64,000 bases of DNA, taken from assembly GCA_003385635.1 (NCBI GenBank), contig QQUY01000001.1:310001-374000 (forward strand), read 5' to 3'. Under the pieces are notes generated by a model. That model saw only the letters and a program-made list of their open reading frames with translations. It was not told where the DNA came from and made no database searches. Source of the stretch: Acidobacteriota bacterium. GTDB taxonomy: Bacteria > Acidobacteriota > Blastocatellia > Pyrinomonadales > Pyrinomonadaceae. The translations under genes and the position numbers were made by a program. Position 1 is the stretch's first letter, and every line of letters starts with the position of its first letter. Positions 8,803 to 15,826 of the stretch are shown here, piece after piece.

Positions 8803-8907
8803 ATGAAAAGCGATCAAAGCGAACTGGAAAGGAACAGCCTTGGGCTGACAGTCTTCGTGATAACAGCGATCTGGCTCCTGCTATTCTACTCGGACGTCTT
8901 TAGATAG
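8803..8907 (+). CDS. Single-span membrane microprotein 1
   Basis: 34 residues, MKSDQSELERNSLG followed by a hydrophobic helix rich in L, I, V and W, ending in YSDVFR. The ATG has AGAGAGG 11 bases upstream. Its layout matches the next small frame (9021-9128): a charged N-terminus of about 12 residues, one membrane helix and a very short tail ending in a Phe. It resembles the small accessory subunits of respiratory oxidases (CydX or CcoQ type) in size and topology only; no oxidase lies next to it. Probably expressed with the next gene and ended by the terminator at 9166. Function unknown. Confidence 0.55.
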   Translation: MKSDQSELERNSLGLTVFVITAIWLLLFYSDVFR

Positions 8908-9020
8908 GGGATTTTTCGGTCTCAGGGCTCAGAAAACGCAAAAGCTCATCTGGGTCCGTCAGGTAGTAAAGGGTAGGTATCAGCGGGCTGACATTGGCAA
9001 AGTCAACTGAAAGAGCGGTG

Positions 9021-9128
9021 ATGAGGATGAAAGAAACGGGCAATGATCTGGTTTTCAGCGAACTTGTGCTGCTGCTTCTGGCGGGAGCGGCGGCCTGGTG
9101 CCTGATCTTTGTTTCAGGAATATTCTAG
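9021..9128 (+). CDS. Single-span membrane microprotein 2
   Basis: 35 residues (33 if the second ATG at 9027 is used). A charged start, MKETGNDLVFSE, leads into a membrane helix, LVLLLLAGAAAWCLIFV, and the tail SGIF. It lies 113 bp after microprotein 1, on the same strand and with the same architecture, so the two look like diverged tandem relatives. A terminator follows 38 bp downstream. Ribosome site weak (AAGAGCGG). Function unknown; coding potential rests on the paired arrangement and topology. Confidence 0.5.
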   Translation: MRMKETGNDLVFSELVLLLLAGAAAWCLIFVSGIF

Positions 9129-9165
9129 GTTTCACAAACGTCTTCCTCTACACCCCTCCTGTCTG

Positions 9166-9203
9166 CGCCCTCGATCCACAAGGTCGAGGGCGTCTTCTTC
9201 TTC
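9166..9203 (+). terminator. Terminator after the microprotein pair
   Basis: CGCCCTCGA and TCGAGGGCG form a perfect 9-bp stem with a 9-nt loop, followed by TCTTCTTCTTCT. It separates the two microprotein frames from the four-TM gene. Confidence 0.8.
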
Positions 9204-9253
9204 TAAATCAATTACAATCATTTGATATGGGATCAGGGGATACTCTGCAGCAC

Positions 9254-9652
9254 ATGGCTTTCTTTGGCCGAGCTTTAACTGTGTGGTTGGCGATAATAGT
9301 CGCGGAAACCATACACGGCACGGTCCGCACGCTTGCGATCGAGCCCATGCTGGGGGGCGTAACTGCGAGGCAAATATCGGTTTTTACAGGCTCGCTAATT
9401 ATCTTTGCGCTGACAATGCTTCTCATCAAGTGGATGAATCCACGTACGGTGTTGCAAGCGATCCTTATCGGGGCGCTGTGGGTCGCACTTACACTCGGAT
9501 TCGAATTGCTCCTTGGAAGATATGTTATCGGTCTGAGTTGGGACCGCCTTATCGCCGACTACGACCTTTCGCGCGGGGGTCTGATGCTTTTAGGAATACT
9601 GTTCCTTTTCGCTGTGCCGCTGCTCTCCGCAAGGCTGCGAGAGGTCCTGTGA
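9254..9652 (+). CDS. Conserved four-helix membrane protein, function unknown
   Basis: 132 residues from the ATG at 9254, which has AGGGGA upstream; an ATG at 9227 is the alternative. Four membrane helices are visible. Conserved-looking motifs include AETIHGTVR in helix 1, TARQISVFTGS before helix 2, and GLSWDRLIADYDLSRGGLM before helix 4. I recognise the overall pattern as a widespread uncharacterised membrane family but cannot name it. The polar residues E, H and R inside helix 1 suggest a functional site in the membrane. Ends 140 bp before the converging mqnA. Confidence 0.8.
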   Translation: MAFFGRALTVWLAIIVAETIHGTVRTLAIEPMLGGVTARQISVFTGSLIIFALTMLLIKWMNPRTVLQAILIGALWVALTLGFELLLGRYVIGLSWDRLIADYDLSRGGLMLLGILFLFAVPLLSARLREVL

Positions 9653-9791
9653 TGGCCGTAAAGAAGCTGATCAGTCAATTCAAGGGAACATTTCGGAGAT
9701 CATCGACAAGGTACCGTCGACCGCGTCGTCCTATTCAAGATTCCTCTTTGACGAAAGACTGTTCGAGGCGTATCAAAATGCCCGAAGGAGC

Positions 9792-10592
9792 TCAAATGAA
9801 TTTTGGGGACCTCGGGTCCTTTATGACCCCGTGTTTTTCGCAAAGCCTGAAATACAGGTCGAGCCCCTGTGCAAGTTCCGCTGTCACGCCGTACTCAATG
9901 TGCTCGCCAAGATACTTTCGAAACTCAGCGGTTGAAAGTGGAATCTCGTCAGAATAGTTCGCGATTATCTCGTCCAGGTGCCGTAGGCCTTCGTCGCGGG
10001 CCGCTGAAAAGTCTATTCCCGGTGGCAGTTCACGAGCCATCCACATAGCGAAAACGAAACCCGTTCCCGTGAATGATCTCCAGAGGCTTGAAAGATCGAA
10101 AGCCTTCCGATCCTTTCCGGGATCCTGATCCGAAGTCACAGCAAGTGCGGGATCTCCAATGATCAAGGCACAATCGTGACTGGACAGCATGCGATCTACA
10201 TCCGGCTCGGCATCCATCCATTCGGGCTCGAAACCGAGAAATTCCCTGAATATGATTTTCGTAAGCGCGACGGACGTCTTTGAGGAAGTATCCAACGCGA
10301 CCGACCTCACGTCTTCGAGCTCCTTGCCGTCGGTGACAAGGCAGACGCTTCTCACACGATCGGCTGCTCCCACACATACGCCCTCGATCAGGCTGACATC
10401 CGGGATCGTCTGAAAAGCTATGACCGGAACGAGTGCGGCATCCACCCTGTTCCCGGCCAGAAGTTCCGCTGATCTAGAGGGGGCCGTGTCCAGGATCACT
10501 TCCGCCTTTCCGCGCTGTGATCCGTAAAGGAACGACCAGATCAGCGGTGCAGTGTTTGAATAACTGGAGGCTGAGATTCTTGGAAGCTTCAT
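9792..10592 (-). CDS. mqnA: Chorismate dehydratase, futalosine pathway
   Basis: 266 residues. MqnA has a periplasmic-binding-protein-like fold without a signal peptide and converts chorismate to 3-[(1-carboxyvinyl)oxy]benzoate, the first step to menaquinone. Typical elements are RISASSYSNTAPLIWSF at the N-terminus, SRSAELLAGNRVDAALVPVIAF, CLVTDGKELEDVRSVALDTSSKTS, and ALIIGDPAL with FVFAMWMA in the second lobe. The gene is alone on the minus strand, with a 9-bp tandem array 11 bp upstream of its start. With mqnC nearby, the organism very probably makes menaquinone by the futalosine route. Confidence 0.93.
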   Translation of the reverse strand: MKLPRISASSYSNTAPLIWSFLYGSQRGKAEVILDTAPSRSAELLAGNRVDAALVPVIAFQTIPDVSLIEGVCVGAADRVRSVCLVTDGKELEDVRSVALDTSSKTSVALTKIIFREFLGFEPEWMDAEPDVDRMLSSHDCALIIGDPALAVTSDQDPGKDRKAFDLSSLWRSFTGTGFVFAMWMARELPPGIDFSAARDEGLRHLDEIIANYSDEIPLSTAEFRKYLGEHIEYGVTAELAQGLDLYFRLCEKHGVIKDPRSPKFI

Positions 10593-10603
10593 TTATGAGG
10601 CGA

Positions 10604-10732
10604 TTGAGTTGATCGAGTCTGTTGAGTCTGTTGAGTCGATTGAGTCTATCGAGTCTTTTGAGTCGATTGAGTCTGTCGAGTCTATTTAGTCGATTGAGTC
10701 TGTCGAGTCCGTTGAGTCGATTACGTCCTTTG
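10604..10732. repeat. 9-bp tandem array (TTGAGTCGA)n, about 14 units
   Basis: About fourteen imperfect units of TTGAGTCGA, TTGAGTCTG and TCGAGTCTG fill the 5' flank of mqnA between it and the converging cyclase gene. The array is open on the plus strand and would encode a Leu/Ser/Arg repeat, which I reject as a protein. It lies where the mqnA promoter should be. Confidence 0.95.
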
Positions 10733-10789
10733 AAACGTTGTTTCCTTCAATTACCAATTCTTAATTCTCAATTGTTTGGTATTCTCCCA

Positions 10790-11428
10790 TCACTCGAAAC
10801 TCCTCAAAACCGTCCTCGCGGGCGCTCCGTCCCCTGCGCCGTCAGCAAACTTCATAGGGAGGCAGACAAGTTCATACTGTCCCGGTTCGACCTGCCTCAG
10901 ATCGAGCCCCTCCAGTATGATCACCTCCTTTTCCAGCAGCGTGATGTGCGTGTCCGGGGACTCAGCGTCAAAAGCCTCAACCGAAAGATAATCGATCCCG
11001 ACCAGCTTTACGCCTCGATTTACCAACACTTTAGCCGCATCAGGTTCGATATACGTGAAGTCCTTTCGAAAGCCCTGAGAAAGATCTGACCAGAATTCCG
11101 AGTTTCTCGATTTGATAAGCAGGCGTTCAGCATCTGGAAAAGAACTCGCGAGGCCTGCGTCGATCGCCATCACCTCCGACGGGACCTCGACCACCGTACA
11201 CGGACCGATGAGGGTCGCGAGATCAAGGTCGACCACACGTTTTGTCCCTTCGATGAAATGATTCGGAGCATCCACGTGCGTACCTGTGTGGACTCCGAGG
11301 CAGATGCCCGAAACATTCGCAATATCGCCTTTTTCCAACGACATCTTTATCGAGACATCCACTTGCGGATCCCCCTCGTAGACAGGCGTTGTACTGCTGA
11401 TCGGAACCGAAACGTCGAAGATCTTCAT
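10790..11428 (-). CDS. Cyclase-family metal-dependent hydrolase (kynurenine formamidase-like)
   Basis: 212 residues, PF04199-type. The metal-binding signature HTGTHVDAPNHF is clear near residue 47, with the N-terminal DVSVPISSTTPVYEGDP and a later GVKLVGIDYLSVE, all standard for the family. Members hydrolyse N-formylkynurenine or related amides and lactones. The C-terminus GLDLRQVEPGQYELVCLPMKFADGDG-like region also fits. With no tryptophan-degradation gene nearby the substrate is open. Cytosolic, monocistronic, flanked by tandem repeats at both ends. Confidence 0.9.
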   Translation of the reverse strand: MKIFDVSVPISSTTPVYEGDPQVDVSIKMSLEKGDIANVSGICLGVHTGTHVDAPNHFIEGTKRVVDLDLATLIGPCTVVEVPSEVMAIDAGLASSFPDAERLLIKSRNSEFWSDLSQGFRKDFTYIEPDAAKVLVNRGVKLVGIDYLSVEAFDAESPDTHITLLEKEVIILEGLDLRQVEPGQYELVCLPMKFADGAGDGAPARTVLRSFE

Positions 11429-11580
11429 TGGGAAAGGATAGTTTAGAAGGCCCGGATGAAAAAGTACCGAGAGATGAGAATTGAATGATGTGTGGGTACT
11501 GATGAGTTAGAGTTGGACTAAAAGGAAACTGGAATCAAAATAACGTCAAAGCGGAACTCAGTCTCGTAGTATCTTTCTAT

Positions 11581-11650
11581 TACCCATTACCCATTACCCA
11601 TTACCCATTACCCATTACCCACTACCCATTACCCACTACCCATTACCCAT
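11581..11650. repeat. Heptamer array (TACCCAT)n, ten units
   Basis: Ten almost perfect 7-bp units (two carry TACCCAC) end 13 bp before the start codon of the alkyltransferase-like gene, leaving little room for a normal ribosome binding site. Confidence 0.97.
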
Positions 11651-11662
11651 TACCAGCTTTCT

Positions 11663-12034
11663 ATGCGAAAAGCAGACGAACCAACATACCGCGAACGAGT
11701 TTTCAAGATCGTCCGTGACATACCCTCAGGACGGGTGATGACCTATGGACAGATCGCCGAGATCCTCGGCGAAGGCTACACTGCACGCACCGTCGGATAT
11801 GTCATGCACAGTGCGTCAACGGAAAACGTGCCGTGGCAGAGAGTTATCAATGCGAAAGGAGCCTGTTCAACGGGGAAACTGACGGTTCCCGAGAATCTTC
11901 AACAAGTTATGCTCGAGGAAGAAGGGGTAGAATTTGACGATAAAGGAGTCTGCGATCTGGAACGTTTTCGATGGTTCCCTGAGGGATACGAGGAGGCAGA
12001 CGACGAGTTAGAAGGGAATCTCCTCCGGCGCTGA
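11663..12034 (+). CDS. Alkyltransferase-like (ATL) DNA-binding protein, MGMT family
   Basis: 123 residues matching the DNA-binding domain of O6-alkylguanine-DNA alkyltransferase: SGRVMTYGQIAEILG, ARTVGYVMHS and the active-site segment. Where true MGMT has PCHRV, this protein has PWQRV (57-61), so the alkyl-accepting cysteine is replaced by tryptophan. That is the hallmark of ATL proteins, which bind alkylated guanine and hand the lesion to nucleotide excision repair. The start codon lies right after a heptamer array and has no clear ribosome site. Its 3' end overlaps the converging nuclease gene by 27 bp. Confidence 0.92.
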   Translation: MRKADEPTYRERVFKIVRDIPSGRVMTYGQIAEILGEGYTARTVGYVMHSASTENVPWQRVINAKGACSTGKLTVPENLQQVMLEEEGVEFDDKGVCDLERFRWFPEGYEEADDELEGNLLRR

Positions 12035-12928
12035 AGGCCGCACATCCTCGCGTCCGCAAAGCTCCCTGTAGTTACACCACGCGCAGATCTTAAGATTGTC
12101 CGTCATTTGAAACACTTCCTTCGGCCTCGGAACGTTCTCTTCCACGTCCTCGCAGAATTCATACATCTCCTCGGATTCCTCCCTGATGCGGTCAGCGAAA
12201 ACCTCAATATCATCCTGGTCGATCTGGATCGACCGTTCTTTGTATTCCGGAAGTAGGTAGGCGACAGTCGGCTTGATCCTGTCGTAGTCGATGCCGTAGT
12301 GATAGTGAGCCCACGTCACGTACCCGCGCATCTGTTTACCGTGTTTCTTGTCGTCGCGTTTCCCGGTCTTCCAATCGTATATGTGGATCTCCCGGCCGAC
12401 CGGGAACAGGAAATCGACCTTGCAATAGGCCTTTTGACCGTCGATCCGGCATTCGCCGTATCCGTCAGGTTCGATCACCCAGTCGTCCTTTTCCGTGATC
12501 GCCTCTTTCATCAGCCATTCAAGCCGCTCGTGGTCGAGAAGATTGGTTAGCGCGAGATGAACCCGCGGCAGGATCGCCTCTCTCGGTTCGATCGAATCGA
12601 TTTCCTTGTAATAAACCTCCGAGAAGTTCTTGCCGGTCGAGATCCTGAGGGTTTCTTTGTCGGTGTAAGAAAGGAAGCGGTCGCGGTCGATCGGTTTCGC
12701 GGTGACCTGAAGACGTTCGAGCAGTGTCTTGATTACTTCGTGGGCGATATTTCCGATCTCGAGGGGAACGCTTGTGAGGCCTTTCAGGGTATTGATCCGG
12801 AGCAGATCGAATTCGCGGTCGAACTTGCCGTAATACTGATAGTAGTATTGCCGCTTACACATCTTGAACGTGTCGAAGCGTGATATCGACCACCCTAGTT
12901 TCGGAGTATACGGAAAGCTGAGGACCAT
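12008..12928 (-). CDS. PD-(D/E)XK nuclease family protein (RecB/Cas4-like)
   Basis: 306 residues. It starts with LGWSISRFDTFKMCKRQYYYQ, as in PDDEXK_1 (PF12705) proteins, and the catalytic core reads CKVDFLFPVGREIHIYDWKTGK, giving the Asp and the DxK pair. C-terminal CAWCNYRELCG together with the N-terminal Cys in MCKRQ could hold a 4Fe-4S cluster, as in AddB and Cas4. It is likely a DNA exonuclease in repair or recombination. No cas genes or helicase partner are adjacent. Its 3' end overlaps the ATL gene by 27 bp on the opposite strand. Confidence 0.88.
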   Translation of the reverse strand: MVLSFPYTPKLGWSISRFDTFKMCKRQYYYQYYGKFDREFDLLRINTLKGLTSVPLEIGNIAHEVIKTLLERLQVTAKPIDRDRFLSYTDKETLRISTGKNFSEVYYKEIDSIEPREAILPRVHLALTNLLDHERLEWLMKEAITEKDDWVIEPDGYGECRIDGQKAYCKVDFLFPVGREIHIYDWKTGKRDDKKHGKQMRGYVTWAHYHYGIDYDRIKPTVAYLLPEYKERSIQIDQDDIEVFADRIREESEEMYEFCEDVEENVPRPKEVFQMTDNLKICAWCNYRELCGREDVRPSAPEEIPF

Positions 12929-13066
12929 AGAAGACGACCTTTAAGAAGTGCACGTATGATATTCAAACCGGGTTTGGCCCGCAAACAAAATAGCAGCTGT
13001 TTGGCCGCTTCAACGCCCGATGAGGCTGTTCGTTCCTGGCTTTGTCCGTGTTAAATTTCACAAGTG

Positions 13067-14491
13067 ATGTACGAGTCGATCCATTTCAAGTCGTCTGGGC
13101 GAGCTACCACGACCGCATCCGACCCCGAGGTTCTCTCGGCGCTTGGAAAGATAGTCGGAGAGACCAATCTCATTATCGATCCCGAAAAAGTAGAGCCGTA
13201 TGGGGCCGATGCAGTGAAAGAGAAGTTTCCCCCTGAAGCCGTTCTCTTTCCCGAAAACGCAGAACAGGTATCCGAGATCCTCAGGCTGGCAAACGAACAC
13301 GATTTCCCGGTCACCGCGAGGGGCGGAGGCGTCGGCTATACAGGAGGAGCGGTCCCGATCGAGGGCGGCATCGTCATCGGAACAGACCGAATGAACCGGA
13401 TACTCGAGATCAACGATGACGATCTGTATGCGGTCTGCCAGCCCGGAATCCGTACTATCGAACTTCAAGAAGCAGCAGCAGAAAAGGGTCTTCTCTTCGC
13501 TCCCGATCCGGCAAGCTACAAGGATTCTTACATCGGAGGAAACATCGCCGAGAACGCGGGCGGAATGCGTACTCCCAAATACGGAGTTACGAAGCACTCG
13601 GTTCTGGGTCTTGAGTTCGTAACCGCAACCGGCGAGATCATAAGGACAGGCGGAAAAACAGTTAAGAACGTTGTCGGGTTTGATCTGACAGGGCTGATCT
13701 GCGGTTCAGAAGGGATGCTCGGGATCATTACCGAAGCGACACTGAAGCTGATTCCGATGCCTGAGGCGACCTCCACAGTGCGCGCTTCGTTCAGGTCTAT
13801 GGAAGAGGCTTGCGGGGTTTTGACAAGGTTCACGCCTGAGGGCCTTTTGCCGATGGCGATGGAGGTGATCGACCGGAAGTCTATCGGCGCGATCGAGGAG
13901 AACTACGCCTTCGGCTTCTCGGGTGACACCGAGGCGATCCTGTTGGTCGCTGTGGACGGCGACCGCGAACAAGTGGACAGAGACTCGAGGCGAATCGAGC
14001 GAATACTTGGTGAGAACGGTGGATTCGACATTATTCGTTCCGAAAGCAAGGAGGACGAGAACCGGTTGTGGGACGCAAGGCGTGCAATATCACCGAGCCT
14101 TATGAAATACGGATCGTTGAAGATCAATGAGGACGTCGTCGTCCCGCGTTCAAAGGTCCCTGAACTGATAAGAAAGATCGACGCCATCGGAGAGAAGCAC
14201 GGTACGTTCATCGCGAATTTCGGACACGCAGGGGACGGCAATATCCACGTAAACTTCATGTGCTTCCGCGACGATCCCGACTCGATCGAGCGGGCGCGAA
14301 GGGCTGTCCGAGAGACATTCGAGCTTTCGGTCGAACTGGGCGGAACCATCAGCGGGGAGCACGGAATCGGCTATGTAAAAGCCCCTTACCTTGATATCGC
14401 AGTCGACCAGGCGACGCTGGAAGTGATGAGAAAAATAAAGAAGCTATTTGATCCGAACGGCATTCTCAATCCGGGGAAGATGTTCGTCTGA
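13067..14491 (+). CDS. FAD-linked oxidase, glycolate/lactate dehydrogenase GlcD type
   Basis: 474 residues (a GTG one codon earlier is also possible). The PCMH-type FAD domain spans about 35-215, with ARGGGVGYTGGAVP and SYKDSYIGGNIAENAGGMR. The C-terminal cap holds NFGHAGDGNIHVNFM and the FAD-proximal GGTISGEHGIGYVKAPYL. Such enzymes oxidise 2-hydroxy acids such as glycolate or D-lactate. GlcE and GlcF partners are absent here, so it may act alone, as D-lactate dehydrogenases of this family do, or with partners elsewhere. Converges on the MFS gene with 5 bp between stops. Confidence 0.92.
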   Translation: MYESIHFKSSGRATTTASDPEVLSALGKIVGETNLIIDPEKVEPYGADAVKEKFPPEAVLFPENAEQVSEILRLANEHDFPVTARGGGVGYTGGAVPIEGGIVIGTDRMNRILEINDDDLYAVCQPGIRTIELQEAAAEKGLLFAPDPASYKDSYIGGNIAENAGGMRTPKYGVTKHSVLGLEFVTATGEIIRTGGKTVKNVVGFDLTGLICGSEGMLGIITEATLKLIPMPEATSTVRASFRSMEEACGVLTRFTPEGLLPMAMEVIDRKSIGAIEENYAFGFSGDTEAILLVAVDGDREQVDRDSRRIERILGENGGFDIIRSESKEDENRLWDARRAISPSLMKYGSLKINEDVVVPRSKVPELIRKIDAIGEKHGTFIANFGHAGDGNIHVNFMCFRDDPDSIERARRAVRETFELSVELGGTISGEHGIGYVKAPYLDIAVDQATLEVMRKIKKLFDPNGILNPGKMFV

Positions 14492-14496
14492 CCCGT

Positions 14497-15747
14497 CTAT
14501 ACTTTTTGGAGCTTCATTCTCCCGGCAAAAACAGCCGCAAGAACAAAAGTCAGGAACATCAGCGCTGCCGCAGTCCAAAAAGTCCTCAGGATCGTGAAAT
14601 CGTCGAGCGAGCCCATCGCATTGTTCAACAAAACTCCGGCGATCGCGGGTCCGATCGCTCTCGCAAGTGAAGCTCCGGATTGCATAAGCCCGAGCGCCTT
14701 GCCTTGCTCGCGGTCGCTCGCGACCTTCGATGCAAGACTCGTAAGCGCTGGTGAGGACAGGGCATTTCCGATCGCAAACAGGCCAATCACGACCAACAAC
14801 AATGGCAGGCCCCCGAAGTCGGGCCCAATGTAGGGGAGCACAAAGAATCCGCCTCCCAAAATGAAGGAGCCGACTACCACGAGCCACGCTTCGCCAAATC
14901 TGTGCGCAAGCTTGCCGAACAGCCAACCCTGGAGAATTACTGCGAGTATGCCTATGTAAGCGAACAAATAGCCGTTTGCCTCAGCGTCATATCCGAACCG
15001 GTCAAGCGTGTAAAGCACGAAAGACGCGGTCATGATCGAAAAAGCGGTTACAAGCAGGAAGTAGAGAAGTGAAAGGGTCGAGAAGCGAGGATCCTTCAGG
15101 GATTCGAACATCTCGGCGAATCGGTTCTTTGAGCGTCCGGTCTCGCGGTCTTCTTTCTTAAGGGATTCAGGGAGGACAAAGTAGAGCGCGATCGCGTTCA
15201 CAAATGTAAGTCCCGCCGCAAACAGAAAAGGTACGTGAATCCCGTATCTGGAGAGAATGCCTCCGATCGCGGGCCCGAACACAAAGCCGAGTCCAAATGC
15301 CGCGCCGAACAAACCCATTCCTTTTGCCCGGTTTTTTCGGGTCGTGACATCGGCGATGTAAGCCTGGGCGGTCGAGATGTTTCCGCCTGTAACGCCCGCG
15401 ATGATCCTGCCCAGGTAGACCATCCAGAGCGCAGTCGCAAACCCCATGAACATATAGCCCACCGCAGATCCCAGAAGGCTCAAGAACAAAACGGGTCGAC
15501 GGCCGTACTTGTCGGAAAGCGATCCGAGGATCGGCGAGAAGATGAACTGCATTGCCGAGTACGAGGCGAAGAGTAGACCAATGTCGAGAGGTGTCGCGGC
15601 GAAGTAGTCGCCTTCCACATAGAAGGGAAGCGCGGGTATGACGATCCCGAAACCGACGAGGTCAATGAAGACCGTAGTAAAAATTATCGCGATCGGTTTG
15701 GTGAAGAACCTGTCTTTTTCGCCGCGCGGGGAGGATTTCCGGCTCAT
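14497..15747 (-). CDS. MFS transporter, tetracycline-exporter (TCR/Tet)-like
   Basis: 416 residues, about 12 membrane helices in two halves. Motif A, GSLSDKYGRRPVLF, follows helix 2; GRIIAGVTGGNISTAQAYIADVT in helices 4-5 is the DHA1 pattern of Tet(A)-type and related drug:H+ antiporters. It probably exports a small molecule with proton exchange at the inner membrane; the substrate is unknown, and resistance should not be assumed. No TetR-type regulator is adjacent. Divergent from the M61 peptidase gene. Confidence 0.93.
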   Translation of the reverse strand: MSRKSSPRGEKDRFFTKPIAIIFTTVFIDLVGFGIVIPALPFYVEGDYFAATPLDIGLLFASYSAMQFIFSPILGSLSDKYGRRPVLFLSLLGSAVGYMFMGFATALWMVYLGRIIAGVTGGNISTAQAYIADVTTRKNRAKGMGLFGAAFGLGFVFGPAIGGILSRYGIHVPFLFAAGLTFVNAIALYFVLPESLKKEDRETGRSKNRFAEMFESLKDPRFSTLSLLYFLLVTAFSIMTASFVLYTLDRFGYDAEANGYLFAYIGILAVILQGWLFGKLAHRFGEAWLVVVGSFILGGGFFVLPYIGPDFGGLPLLLVVIGLFAIGNALSSPALTSLASKVASDREQGKALGLMQSGASLARAIGPAIAGVLLNNAMGSLDDFTILRTFWTAAALMFLTFVLAAVFAGRMKLQKV

Positions 15748-15826
15748 TTATGCAAAGTTCGGAGAGTCAGAGATTTGTAGTAAAATATCTGAGCCTAAAC
15801 ATAACATCCAAAGGGAGTTCCTGAAA

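Noticed and set aside
10622-11089. Plus-strand frame encoding a Leu/Ser/Arg repeat across the 9-bp array
   Set aside because: It is simply the translation of the tandem repeat, continues antisense to the cyclase gene and has no ribosome site.
11581-11650. Telomere-like or CRISPR-like array
   Set aside because: There are no spacers between units, and the array is internal on a bacterial-type chromosome segment; it is one of many heptamer arrays.
12008-12928. Cas4-like nuclease as part of a CRISPR or defence system
   Set aside because: No cas1, cas2, helicase or repeat-spacer array is nearby; neighbours are housekeeping genes.
14497-15747. Tetracycline resistance gene
   Set aside because: Only the general DHA1/Tet-like MFS pattern is visible; there is no TetR neighbour and many family members transport other compounds.
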